Part shown: positions 24,227 through 32,753 of the stretch, piece by piece
Position numbering within the stretch: position 1 is the stretch's first letter
How the letters are laid out: every line of letters starts with the position of its first letter
Assembly (NCBI GenBank): GCA_001898835.1
Contig: MKVM01000003.1
Location: 558,001-622,000, forward strand
Reading direction: 5' to 3'
DNA from: Micrococcales bacterium 72-143
GTDB lineage: Bacteria > Actinomycetota > Actinomycetes > Actinomycetales > Microbacteriaceae
Length of the DNA stretch: 64,000 nt
Position numbers and translations under genes: made by a program
The notes under the pieces: generated by a model
What the model saw: the letters and a program-made list of their open reading frames with translations, nothing else
What the model was told of the DNA's origin: nothing
Database searches by the model: none

Positions 24227-26188
24227 ATGGAGGGTTTCGACGTCGTGGAGGCGGGCATCCCGGAGCTGCTCGCAGCGCTGGACGGCGGCCGGGTGACGAG
24301 CGTCGACCTCGTCTGCGCCTACCTGAACCGCATCGCCTACTACGACCGCACGGGCCTGTGCCTGCACGCGATCGCCGTGCTCAACCCCGACTGCCTCGCG
24401 GACGCCGCGGCGTCGGATGCGCGGCGTCGCGCCGGCACAGCGGGCCCGCTCGAGGGCGTCCCCTTCACCGTCAAGGACAGCTACAAGGTCGCCGGACTCA
24501 CGGTGGCATCCGGCTCGCCCGCGCTCGCGGAGCTCGTCGCGAACGAGGACGCGGCATCCGTCGCCCAGCTGCGGGCCGCGGGCGCGGTGCTGATCGGCAA
24601 GACGAACATGCCGCCGATGGCGGCGGGCGGTGTGCAGCCGGGGGTCTACGACTACGCGCGCAGCCCCTACAACCCCGAGTACCTGACGGCGGCGTACGGC
24701 TCGGGGTCGTCCAACGGCTCGGGCACGGCGACCGCCGCGAGCATGGCGGCCTTCGGGATGGCGGAGGAGACGGTGTCGTCGGGCCGCTCGCCCGCCTCGA
24801 ACAACGCGCTCGTCGCGTACACGCCCTCGCGCGGCGTGCTCTCGATCCGCGGCAACTGGCCCCTGCGCCCCACCTGCGATGTCGTCGTTCCGCACACACG
24901 GACGGTCTCCGACCTGCTCGTGCTGCTCGCCGTGCTCGCCGTGACCGACCCGGTGCGCCGCGGCGACTTCTGGCGGCAGCAGACCGCGGTCGAGCTTCCC
25001 GCCCCGGAGGAGGTGCTGCCGCATCCGGTCGCCCGCCCGCGCCCGGAACGGCTCGACGGCCTGCGCATCGGCGTGCCGCGCATGTTCATCGGCGAGGACG
25101 CGGAGCTGACGGACCCGCCCGTCGTGCGCCCCTCGGTGAGACGCCTGTGGGATCGCGCGGCGGACGACCTCCGCGGGCTCGGCGCCGAGGTGGTCGAGGT
25201 CGACTTCCCGGTGGTGTCGAACTACGAGGAGAGCAAGCCGGATGCGGTGGGGCTGCCCGCGCGCGGCCTCGTGCCGGCGACGTGGCGGTTGCTCGAGGGC
25301 AGCACGGTGACCGCGATGGCGCTCGACCAGTTCCTTCGCGAGAACGCCGACCCGGCGCTGTCCAGCTGGGCGGACGTCGACGGCGACACCGTGTTCCCGA
25401 CCGAGACCGCGCCCGTGCCGGTGTGGATCACCCGGGCGCGCGGCGGCTTCGACTGGCAGCGGCTCGCCGAGCTCGTGAAGGAGGGACTGCCCGCGGAGTA
25501 CGACGACATCCCGGAGCTCGCGCAGCTGCTGCGCGGGCTCGAGGAGGCGCGACGGCTGGACCTCGAGGAGTGGATGACGCGCGAGCGGCTCGACCTGATC
25601 GTGTTCCCCGCCGCCGGCGACGTCGGTCGCGACGACCTGTTCACGCGGCCGGAGAGCCTCGAGCACGCGTCCCGCAACGGCGTCGTCTACTCGAGCACCA
25701 ACCGCGTGCTGCGGCACCTCGGCATCCCGAGCGTGACGGTGCCGATGGGGTTCATGTCCGACCTGCAGATGCCGGTCGGGCTCACCTTCGCCGGCCCCGC
25801 CTACAGCGACGACCGCCTGCTCGACTACGCGGCCGCGTACGAGGGCGCCACGCGGCGGCGGGAGGGCGGCGCGTTCCTCACCCCGACGCTCCCGAGCAAC
25901 CGGATCGCCGCGGCGCGGCCGTATACGGCGGATCCCGCCCCGGCGCCGGAGTTCCTCGTCACGATCGGGCGGAGCGGACGGTCGTGGGAGGTCGAGGTGC
26001 GGGTGCCGGCCGAGGCGAGCGCGGAAGTGTGGGCGGACGGCCACATCCTGCGGCCGGTCGAGGGCGATCCGGGCGCGTTCCGCGGCCGCGTCTCGCTCGC
26101 TCGGCGACGGCTCACCGACGAGGTGCTCGTGCTCGTAAAGGCGGCGGGCGCGGCAGGCATGCGGTTCGTGCCGCTGCCCGCCGACTGA
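24227..26188 (+). CDS. Amidase signature family hydrolase
   Basis: The product is 653 aa. Residues about 15-545 are an amidase-signature enzyme: catalytic Lys in FTVKDSYKV near residue 84, the Gly/Ser-rich loop YGSGSSNGSG near 165 and the Ser nucleophile region VSSGRSPASN near 185. About 100 further residues form a beta-rich C-terminal extension. The family hydrolyses amides; this subgroup's substrate is not known to me. The loop around the nucleophile departs from the usual D-T-G-G-S-I-R motif. ATG follows GGAAGGCGGACGGC. A strong hairpin terminator lies between this gene and the convergent dehydrogenase gene. Confidence 0.8.
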   Translation: MEGFDVVEAGIPELLAALDGGRVTSVDLVCAYLNRIAYYDRTGLCLHAIAVLNPDCLADAAASDARRRAGTAGPLEGVPFTVKDSYKVAGLTVASGSPALAELVANEDAASVAQLRAAGAVLIGKTNMPPMAAGGVQPGVYDYARSPYNPEYLTAAYGSGSSNGSGTATAASMAAFGMAEETVSSGRSPASNNALVAYTPSRGVLSIRGNWPLRPTCDVVVPHTRTVSDLLVLLAVLAVTDPVRRGDFWRQQTAVELPAPEEVLPHPVARPRPERLDGLRIGVPRMFIGEDAELTDPPVVRPSVRRLWDRAADDLRGLGAEVVEVDFPVVSNYEESKPDAVGLPARGLVPATWRLLEGSTVTAMALDQFLRENADPALSSWADVDGDTVFPTETAPVPVWITRARGGFDWQRLAELVKEGLPAEYDDIPELAQLLRGLEEARRLDLEEWMTRERLDLIVFPAAGDVGRDDLFTRPESLEHASRNGVVYSSTNRVLRHLGIPSVTVPMGFMSDLQMPVGLTFAGPAYSDDRLLDYAAAYEGATRRREGGAFLTPTLPSNRIAAARPYTADPAPAPEFLVTIGRSGRSWEVEVRVPAEASAEVWADGHILRPVEGDPGAFRGRVSLARRRLTDEVLVLVKAAGAAGMRFVPLPAD

Positions 26189-26206
26189 GGGCTATATCGA
26201 AGCGGA

Positions 26207-26254
26207 GCCGCCTCCCCCTCGACCCGCGCCGACGAGCTCGAGGGGGAGGACGGC
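26207..26254. terminator. Bidirectional hairpin terminator
   Basis: CCTCCCCCTCGA (26211-26222) pairs perfectly with TCGAGGGGGAGG (26238-26249), a 12-bp stem around a 15-base loop. Outer GCCG/CGGC pairs continue past one bulged A. It sits between the convergent amidase and dehydrogenase genes and can serve both. Confidence 0.7.
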
Positions 26255-26258
26255 GGAC

Positions 26259-27263
26259 TCACCGACGAAGCCGCGCGGGTGCGGGCGCTCGCGACGGATC
26301 GAAGCCGGGCAGCTGCTCCACAAGGGCCTCGGCCCAGCGGAATCCAGCGTCCACCGTGCGGCCCGCGATGTGAGGCGTGTGCACGACGTTGCTGCGCCCC
26401 AGCAGGGGGTCGTCGGCCGGGAGGGGTTCGACGTCGAAGACGTCCGCCGCGAGCGCCAGCTCGTCGGCGAGGACCCGCCGCCGCAGCTCGACCGTGTCGC
26501 AGATCGCGGCGCGTGTCACCATCACCACGAGCGCGCCGTCAGGGATGGCACGGATCAGCTCTGCCGTGACGAGGCCCACCGTCGCGGGCGTGTGCGGCAC
26601 CATCGGCACGAAGATGTCGGCGTCCCGGGGCAGCTCATCGAGCTGCCACTCGCGGCGCGCCCCCGCCCTGTGGAAAGACGGCTCGGATGCGAAGGGGTCC
26701 CACGCGGCGACATCCGCGCCGAGCATCGACACGAAGCTCGCGTAGCGGCTCGCGATATTGCCGGCACCCACGATGCGCACCCGCTTGCCGGCGACGGTGC
26801 CGCTCGTGAACCGGAGGTCGTCGCTGAGCTGCTCGGCCTCGTACTCCCAGCCGGTGCCGGGCCCGCGCAGTGTCAGCTCCGAGCGCCGCGGGATGCCCCG
26901 CAGCGCCGCGATGGTGAGCCCCAGCGCGAACTCCGATACGGACTGCCCCCAGTACCCTTCGGACGGATGGGCGATGCGGCGGATCCCGCGCTCCTCCAGC
27001 AGGGCGTCGACCGCCGGATCGGAGGAGTATCCGCGCGTCGTGAACGCCTCGACCAGTGCGGGGTATTCGTCGAGCTGCTCGGCGCCGAGCTCGCCCGCGA
27101 GCCAGAACAGCCGGTCGACCTGGGGGGACCCGGCCGGCGGCCGATCGCCCTCGGCGCGGATGATTTCGACCTCGTCGATGGTTCCGAGCAGCCTGGCCAG
27201 ATGCTCGGCGCTCACGGGCCAGATCTCGTCGAAACGGGGGAAGGTGACGATCCGGGTGGTCAT
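26259..27263 (-). CDS. D-2-hydroxyacid dehydrogenase family oxidoreductase
   Basis: The product is 334 aa. The NAD-binding domain carries VRIVGAGNIASRYA (GxGxxA-type), and the catalytic residues appear as Arg in VTRAAICDT, Glu in FDVEPLP and His in TPHIAG. It should reduce or oxidise a 2-hydroxy/2-oxo acid. It is the last gene of a three-gene minus-strand operon with a PmoA-like and a Gfo/Idh-type gene; its ATG overlaps the PmoA-like stop by 4 bases. The context implies a role in breakdown of a sugar acid or modified sugar taken up by the nearby ABC importer. Confidence 0.85.
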   Translation of the reverse strand: MTTRIVTFPRFDEIWPVSAEHLARLLGTIDEVEIIRAEGDRPPAGSPQVDRLFWLAGELGAEQLDEYPALVEAFTTRGYSSDPAVDALLEERGIRRIAHPSEGYWGQSVSEFALGLTIAALRGIPRRSELTLRGPGTGWEYEAEQLSDDLRFTSGTVAGKRVRIVGAGNIASRYASFVSMLGADVAAWDPFASEPSFHRAGARREWQLDELPRDADIFVPMVPHTPATVGLVTAELIRAIPDGALVVMVTRAAICDTVELRRRVLADELALAADVFDVEPLPADDPLLGRSNVVHTPHIAGRTVDAGFRWAEALVEQLPGFDPSRAPAPARLRR

Positions 27264-28096
27264 GCGTGCTCCTTTGCGAACGCGCCCCAGCGCGTCTCGA
27301 TCTCATGGTCGGTCAGATCGGCGTCACCCACGACGACGCCGTAGACGAAGGTGCGGAACCGTTCGGCGGCGAGCACCCACGGTCCGGCGAGGCTCGGCGA
27401 CGGACCGACGCCGAGCTGGTTGTCGATGCGCCAGGGCACCGGATGCTCGAGGTTGCCCGGATGGTCCAGCAGCGCGACGCGCGCCGGGCGCCCCGTCTCC
27501 GGTAGCGGCATCCGCACCGCCACCCAGCGCGCCCGGTTGGCCGGGCCGTTCGTGCCCTCGCTGTCGACGGCCGAGCCGCCCGTCTCGTCGCGGTACGGCA
27601 TCCGGAGGAACAGGCCGCCGTAGTCGTACCGGCCGAAGACGAGGTCGCGGTCGGCCGTGAGCGTCCACTCGAGACGCAGCTCGAGACGCGTGTCGTGGTC
27701 ACGGAGGGTCCAGCGCTGGAGGTCGCGGAACATCCGCTCCCCCTGCGGGTCGAGATAGTCCGTCTCTACCGCCCAGTGCGCCGCGCCGACCTCGGTACGA
27801 GGCACGCCCACGATGCGCGAGGAGAAGGTGCCGTCCAGGTCGGCCGTCGCCGGCCAGAGCTTCTCGCTCCAGAAGCCCACCCCGTTGACGTCGTTCAGCC
27901 CGATGTAGAGACCGTGCTGCCACGGGTGATGGCCGGGCTGGTCCTCCGTGACGCTCCCGGCGCCGGCGGGCGCCTCGATGGGGTGCAGATAGGGTCGTCC
28001 GCCGTCGGGGGCGTTCTGCACGACGAGCGGATGCGCGTCTCCGTCGCGGAACACGGCGACGTGGTGGGCGTCGGATTCGGTGCGGAGGTCAGACAC
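27260..28096 (-). CDS. PmoA-like (DUF6807) protein
   Basis: The product is 278 aa with no signal peptide. Segments such as HHPWQHGLYIGLNDVNGVGFW and FLRMPYRDETGG match the pattern of DUF6807/PmoA-like proteins, often found beside Gfo/Idh oxidoreductases and sugar hydrolases. The name comes from a methane-monooxygenase misannotation; the biochemical role is not settled. GTG start preceded by AGGAGCC and overlapping the upstream gene by 8 bases. It probably acts with the two flanking oxidoreductases on the same substrate. Confidence 0.75.
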   Translation of the reverse strand: MSDLRTESDAHHVAVFRDGDAHPLVVQNAPDGGRPYLHPIEAPAGAGSVTEDQPGHHPWQHGLYIGLNDVNGVGFWSEKLWPATADLDGTFSSRIVGVPRTEVGAAHWAVETDYLDPQGERMFRDLQRWTLRDHDTRLELRLEWTLTADRDLVFGRYDYGGLFLRMPYRDETGGSAVDSEGTNGPANRARWVAVRMPLPETGRPARVALLDHPGNLEHPVPWRIDNQLGVGPSPSLAGPWVLAAERFRTFVYGVVVGDADLTDHEIETRWGAFAKEHA

Positions 28097-29201
28097 GGAT
28101 GGCTCCTCGGTAGTCGGGCAGGCGTACGTCTCTGCCGGTGATGGACGACTCGTGTGCGGCGATCCCGGCGGCGGTCCAGTTGGCCGAGGTGAAGACGTCG
28201 GGGAACGGCGGCCGGTCGTCGAGCACCGCGGTGATGAACTCGTGGGCGAGATGCGGATGGGATCCGCCGTGCCCGCTGCCCTGCACGAAAGACAGGTGGG
28301 CGTTGTCGCCGGCGTCATAGACGCCGTGCCGGGTGAACTCCTGGATCTCCTCGGGGAGCAGGTGCGCGAAGTCCGGCACGGTCACCCGCTCGCCTTCTTC
28401 GCCGACGAAGACCACGGGGTCCTCGCGCTCCAGCTGCTGCCACTCGTAGCTCATGAGCGAGCCGTATACGTCGAAGCTCTCCACGTACTCGCGTGCGACG
28501 TCGTAGAGGGAGCGGGTGACCTCCATCGCGAGGTCCGAGTCCCGCAGCTGGAACAGCGCCGTCTGCACGGCGAACGGCGGCCCGCCCGAGCCGTCGTCGC
28601 GACGCACTCGGCCCGAGCCGAAGCACACGACCCGATCCGCTTCGGCCCCCGCAAGCGCCAGCAGCGGCGAGACCGCGTGGGTCGCGTAGTGCATCGGAGG
28701 CAGCTCCCGCCAGTAGGCGGGCCAGCCGGCCATCTCCTGCATGTGAGCCCCGCGAAGGAACTGGATGCGGCCGAGCTTGCCGGTCTCGAGCAGTTCACGG
28801 GCGTAGAGGAACTCGCGGGTGTACACCGCGGTCTCCATCATCATGTAGTGACGGCCCGAGCGTCGCTGGGCGTCGACGATGCGGGCGATGTCCTCGAGGG
28901 AGGTCGCCATCGGCACCGTGCAGGCCACGTGCTTGCCCGCCTCGAGCGCGCGCACCGACTGTTCGGCGTGAACGCCGATCGGCGAGTTGATGTGGATCGC
29001 ATCGATCGAGTCGTCGTCGAGCATCGACTCCAGGCTCGTGTAGCGTCTCTCCACCCCGAAGTGGTCGGCGACACGGTTCAGCTGATCTTCCGAGCGCTGA
29101 CAGACGGCGACGAGCTCCGCTTCGGGATGCGCCTGATAGATGGGGATGAACTCGGCGCCGAAGCCGAGCCCGACGATCCCGATCCGGAGTTTGCGCGACA
29201 T
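28089..29201 (-). CDS. Gfo/Idh/MocA family oxidoreductase
   Basis: The product is 370 aa. An N-terminal Rossmann domain (RIGIVGLGFGAEFIPIYQAH) precedes the family's C-terminal substrate domain. The usual E-K-P motif position reads EAGKHVACTVPMATSLED: Val-Pro in place of Lys-Pro, so the typical catalytic Lys appears to be lost or shifted, which may change the chemistry. Further features are HYATHAVSPLLAL and GGSHPHLAHEF. Family members oxidise sugars or inositols with NAD(P). It is the first gene of the minus-strand operon; ATG follows GAGAGGACACC. Divergent from the XylR-type regulator gene. Confidence 0.85.
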   Translation of the reverse strand: MSRKLRIGIVGLGFGAEFIPIYQAHPEAELVAVCQRSEDQLNRVADHFGVERRYTSLESMLDDDSIDAIHINSPIGVHAEQSVRALEAGKHVACTVPMATSLEDIARIVDAQRRSGRHYMMMETAVYTREFLYARELLETGKLGRIQFLRGAHMQEMAGWPAYWRELPPMHYATHAVSPLLALAGAEADRVVCFGSGRVRRDDGSGGPPFAVQTALFQLRDSDLAMEVTRSLYDVAREYVESFDVYGSLMSYEWQQLEREDPVVFVGEEGERVTVPDFAHLLPEEIQEFTRHGVYDAGDNAHLSFVQGSGHGGSHPHLAHEFITAVLDDRPPFPDVFTSANWTAAGIAAHESSITGRDVRLPDYRGAIRV

Positions 29202-29553
29202 GGTGTCCTCTCTCGAAGGTGCGGGACGAGATGCGCTCGACGTCCCGGGGTGGGTGGCGCCCGTCATCCCGCGACCCCACCGCTCGCGCGACCGGTGACG
29301 AGGCGTCGCTGTGGCTTGCCGAGGTCGAGCGCGGGGGGAGTCGCCGAGGCGGGGCCGCGGCGGACGGGCGTGCGAGCCCGCGAGTGCATGGGTGCCAAGT
29401 GTCGTCAACTCCTTTGTCGGATGGCTCCGTGCCTGAAACGGTAGGGGCCGGCCCGGAGGGAGGCCATGCGATATGCCGAGGTCTTCCTGCGTTTTCTGGC
29501 AGATTCGCCTCGGCTGGTTGCCAAGATCCTTCGGGAAGGCAAGATAGGTGGTC
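29202..29553. other. 352-bp divergent intergenic region of the sugar locus
   Basis: No gene is seen here. It separates the Gfo/Idh operon from the regulator gene and should hold both promoters. Near its right end (29488-29503) lies TGCGTTTTCTGGCAGA, containing the palindrome TCTG-G-CAGA. A similar 16-mer lies before the ABC-importer gene. GCGATATG lies just to the left at 29469. Confidence 0.5.
29488..29503 (+). promoter_or_regulatory. Candidate operator for the XylR-type regulator (copy 1)
   Basis: TGCGTTTTCTGGCAGA shares GTTTTCT-(A/G)-GC with the 16-mer at 31374-31389. Both sites lie upstream of transcription units in the same locus. Binding by the local AraC/XylR-type protein is inferred. 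Confidence 0.35.
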
Positions 29554-30702
29554 ATGACCGAGCCGCCGACGCGACACGTGGCACTCATCGTCGAGACCTC
29601 CAACGCCTACGCGCGCGGGCTGCTCGCCGGGATCCATGAGTTCGTCGTCACCCAGCCCAGGTGGTCGATCTATCTCGGCGAGCACAGTCGGCAGGACTCC
29701 GACCTCTCCTGGCTCGAGGGCTGGCGGGGCGACGGCGTCATCGCCCGCATCGAGAACCAGCGCACGGCGCGCCAGGTGCGCCGACTGGGCCTTCCGGTGG
29801 TCGACGTGAGCGCCGCGGGACTCGCGGAGGAGTTCCCCGTCGTCGAGACCGACGACGACGCCATCGTGCGGCTCGCGCTTCAGCACTTCGCCGATCGCGG
29901 CCTGCGCAACCTGGCGTTCTGCGGCGATTCGCGTTTCGGCTGGTCCAACAAGCGCCACGAGAGCTTCATGACGCACACCCGGGAACGCGGTGTCGAGCCG
30001 CACGAGTTCGTGCTGCGCGAGACCGGCACCGCGGCCGTCAACCGGCGCGCCCTCGTGTCGTGGCTGAGGGGCCTGCCGAAACCCGTCGGGATCCTCGCCT
30101 GCTACGACATCGCGGGCCAGGAGATCCTCGAGGCCTGCAAGATCGCGGCGATCCAGGTGCCCGAGGAGGTCGCCGTGCTGGGCGTGGACAACGACGAGCT
30201 GTTCTGCAACCTGACCAGCCCGCCGATGTCGAGCATCCAACCCGACACCGCCCGCACCGGGTGGCTCGCGGCGTCCCTGCTGGACGAGATGATGCAGCAG
30301 CGCGCCGTCGAGCCCGGCCTGCACCTCGTCGAACCGCTTCGGGTCGTCACGCGGCGGTCGACCGATGTGCTCACGATCGACGATCCGGCCGTCGCCAAGG
30401 CATTGCGCTTCATCCGCGACAACGCGCATCGCGCCGTACGGGTCGACGAGGTCGCCCGCCACGTGGGGCTCGCGCGCCGATCGCTCGACCTGCGCTTCAC
30501 GACCGCCATCGGGCGCACCACCCACGACGAGATCGACCGGGAGCGGATGAACGAGGTCGCCGACCTGCTGCTGCACACGGACTGGACTCTTCCGCGCATC
30601 GCGGAGCACCTGGCGTTCTCGCACGCCGAGTACATGAGCGTCGCGTTCCGCCGCCGATTCGGGAAGCCGCCCGGCGAGTACCGTCGAACGGCGCGCCGAT
30701 GA
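29554..30702 (+). CDS. XylR-type transcriptional regulator (LacI-like sensor plus AraC HTH)
   Basis: The product is 382 aa. Residues about 5-275 form a periplasmic-binding-protein-like sugar sensor (VALIVETSNAYARGLLAGIH, GILACYDIAGQEILEACKI and VAVLGVDNDELFCN). The C-terminal about 100 residues are an AraC double HTH (VDEVARHVGLARRSLDLRF and LPRIAEHLAFSHAEYMSVAF, FGKPPGEYRR). This is the E. coli XylR layout, a sugar-responsive activator. ATG at 29554 is preferred over a GTG at 29548. The stop overlaps the hydrolase ATG by 4 bases. It likely controls the divergent operon and the ABC importer. Confidence 0.9.
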   Translation: MTEPPTRHVALIVETSNAYARGLLAGIHEFVVTQPRWSIYLGEHSRQDSDLSWLEGWRGDGVIARIENQRTARQVRRLGLPVVDVSAAGLAEEFPVVETDDDAIVRLALQHFADRGLRNLAFCGDSRFGWSNKRHESFMTHTRERGVEPHEFVLRETGTAAVNRRALVSWLRGLPKPVGILACYDIAGQEILEACKIAAIQVPEEVAVLGVDNDELFCNLTSPPMSSIQPDTARTGWLAASLLDEMMQQRAVEPGLHLVEPLRVVTRRSTDVLTIDDPAVAKALRFIRDNAHRAVRVDEVARHVGLARRSLDLRFTTAIGRTTHDEIDRERMNEVADLLLHTDWTLPRIAEHLAFSHAEYMSVAFRRRFGKPPGEYRRTARR

Positions 30703-31385
30703 GCCGATATCCGGAACGGTTGCATCTCGTGGTGCTGCCGGGCGGTGCCTACCAGCGGCACGCGCCGCACGAGGGCGAGCCGGTCGCGGAGTGGCTGCGC
30801 GGGCTCGGATACGGCGCGAGCGTCTTCGCGTATCCGCTGTCGGCCCGGCATCCCGCCGCGCTGGTGGCCGTGCAGGATGAGGTCGCGCGGTTGCGGGCGA
30901 GCGGACTGCTGCGGGTCGGCCTCGTCGGTTTCTCCGCCGGCGGCCACGCGGCCGCCCTCGCGACCGTACGAGCACGACCCGATGCCCGGGTCGATGCCTG
31001 CATCCTCGGCTATCCCGTCATCACGACCCGCCCGGAGCTGCCGACGCGCTCGCGCCGCGTGCTCATCGGCGACCACCCCGTCGAGGCCGACGAGCACGCG
31101 ACCTCGGCGGACGAGCACGTGTCGCCCGACACGCCCCCCTGCTTCATCTGGCACACCGCGGACGACGAGGTCGTGCCGGTCGAGCACAGCTACCGCCTCG
31201 CGATCGCACTCGCCCGCGCCGGGATCCGGCACGAGCTCCACGTGTACCCGCACGGGGCCCACGGGCTCGGCCTCGCCGAGCATCACCCGGGCACCGCCGA
31301 GTGGACGCGCACCTGCGAGAGGTGGCTCGCCGCACTCGACCCGCGAGAACCCGCGCCCGAGGTGCCAGATATCGCAGTTTTCTAG
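30699..31385 (+). CDS. Alpha/beta-hydrolase (acetyl-xylan-esterase-like)
   Basis: The product is 228 aa with no signal peptide. The alpha/beta-hydrolase fold shows the oxyanion segment VVLPGGAYQRHAPHEG, the nucleophile elbow GFSAGGHAAA (Ser near residue 78), an Asp region TADDEVVP and His in PHGAHGLGL. Similar enzymes deacetylate xylo-oligosaccharides or other sugars in the cytoplasm. The ATG overlaps the regulator stop. The presence of a sugar importer downstream fits de-esterification of an imported glycoside. Its last bases overlap the second operator-like motif. Confidence 0.8.
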   Translation: MSRYPERLHLVVLPGGAYQRHAPHEGEPVAEWLRGLGYGASVFAYPLSARHPAALVAVQDEVARLRASGLLRVGLVGFSAGGHAAALATVRARPDARVDACILGYPVITTRPELPTRSRRVLIGDHPVEADEHATSADEHVSPDTPPCFIWHTADDEVVPVEHSYRLAIALARAGIRHELHVYPHGAHGLGLAEHHPGTAEWTRTCERWLAALDPREPAPEVPDIAVF

Positions 31386-31389
31386 CGCA
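31374..31389 (+). promoter_or_regulatory. Candidate operator for the XylR-type regulator (copy 2)
   Basis: GCAGTTTTCTAGCGCA overlaps the stop of the hydrolase gene and lies about 75 bases before the ABC substrate-binding gene. It shares GTTTTCT-(A/G)-GC with copy 1. GATATC sequences flank it at about 31368 and 31399, another repeated element. Confidence 0.35.
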
Positions 31390-31463
31390 ATAGTTCATCG
31401 ATATCCCGCGCACGGGGTGACACGCTCCATCAATCGGCATGCGACCTCAAGGAGGAGGAGCGA

Positions 31464-32753
31464 ATGCGCTCGACCACTCGAATCACCGCCATCCTCGCGA
31501 CGGCACTCGTCGCGGGGGCCCTGACCGCCTGCAGCCCCGGAGGCTCGTCGCAGGTGTCCGACGATGGCACCGGCAAGGTCGTTCTCTGGTACCTCCCGGA
31601 AGACGACGGCGCGACGTTCATCGCCTCCATCAAGGAGGCTTTCGAAGCTGCCAACCCCGGCACGATCCTCGACGCGGTCGGCGTGCCGGAGGACAACTAC
31701 GTCACGAAGGTCGATACGGCGATGCTCGCCAACCAGCCACCCGACATCGCCTTCATGCTCGACGCCAAGTGGATCAAGGCCGGCCGACTCGCGCCGGTCG
31801 ACAAACTGCTGTCGGATGCCGGCGTCGACCTCGCGAACTGGAACCCGGTGGCGATGAGCTCCTGCCAGCTCGACGGGGCCACCTACTGCGTCGGCTCGCA
31901 GCAGTTCACGACCGCCCTCGTCTACAACAAGGACATGTTCGACGCGGCCGGGCTGGACTACCCGTCCGCCACCGAACCGATGACGATCGACGAGTTCGCG
32001 GAGCTCTCGAAGCGGCTCACGCAGCCGAGCGACGATCCCGCGGCCCGCGTGTACGGCGCGGCGATCTCCGGCCCGCTCAACGGCATGACCAGCATGGCGA
32101 CGTTCTACGGCGAGGACGGCACCGCGGCGATCGGGAACGCCGACTCCCCCCGCACCGCGCACCTCTTCGACGTGCTCGCGGGGCTCGCCCGCGACGGCTC
32201 CATCACGCAGCCCGTGATGTTCGCCAACAAGAGCTCGGCCGACCTCATGTCCGCGGGGAACGCGGCGATGACGATCGAGGGTGTCGACTACGTCGGTTTC
32301 GCCATGGATGCGGCGGATCGACGGTGGGGCGTCGCACCGCCGCCCGTCATCGAGGCGGGCGACACCCCCTACGTGTTCTCGGGGACCGACCGGTGGGCGA
32401 TGCTCACCGGCGGTCGGAACAATCTCGGTGCCGAGAAGTTCCTCAGCTGGTTCGCCCAGCACGGCGGCGAGTACCGCCTCCAGCTGGACCAGGCTCCGCT
32501 CGACACGACCCAGCTGTCCGAGTGGGCTGAGGGCAGCGAATCGCGCGGTGAGATGGTGCAGGTGCTCACCCTCGCCACGCATCCCAGCCCCTTCATCCCG
32601 AACCTGTGGGGCTTCACGGGCAAGCTCGACGACCTCTACATCCAGCTCGCCTCCGGCGACAAGACGGATGCGGCGACCGAGCTCACGTCGCTCGCGCCCG
32701 AACTCCAGCGCCAGCTCGACGAGGCGTGGAAGAACTGGGAGGCGATCCGGTGA
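31464..32753 (+). CDS. Sugar ABC transporter substrate-binding lipoprotein
   Basis: The product is 429 aa. The signal peptide ends in a lipobox (AGALTAC, Cys at residue 23), so the protein is lipid-anchored outside the membrane. The rest is a family 1 solute-binding protein with KVVLWYLPEDDGATFIASIKE, a YNKDMFDAAGLDYP loop, and a GNAAMTIEGVDYVGF segment. It delivers a sugar or oligosaccharide to the two permeases encoded downstream. ATG follows a strong AAGGAGGAGGAG. The stop overlaps the next GTG by 4 bases. Confidence 0.92.
   Translation: MRSTTRITAILATALVAGALTACSPGGSSQVSDDGTGKVVLWYLPEDDGATFIASIKEAFEAANPGTILDAVGVPEDNYVTKVDTAMLANQPPDIAFMLDAKWIKAGRLAPVDKLLSDAGVDLANWNPVAMSSCQLDGATYCVGSQQFTTALVYNKDMFDAAGLDYPSATEPMTIDEFAELSKRLTQPSDDPAARVYGAAISGPLNGMTSMATFYGEDGTAAIGNADSPRTAHLFDVLAGLARDGSITQPVMFANKSSADLMSAGNAAMTIEGVDYVGFAMDAADRRWGVAPPPVIEAGDTPYVFSGTDRWAMLTGGRNNLGAEKFLSWFAQHGGEYRLQLDQAPLDTTQLSEWAEGSESRGEMVQVLTLATHPSPFIPNLWGFTGKLDDLYIQLASGDKTDAATELTSLAPELQRQLDEAWKNWEAIR

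Noticed and set aside
22499-26044. 1181-aa open frame on the minus strand over the DsbA-like, TPM and amidase genes
   Set aside because: It crosses three real plus-strand genes and their gaps, with low-complexity sequence typical of antisense frames in GC-rich DNA.
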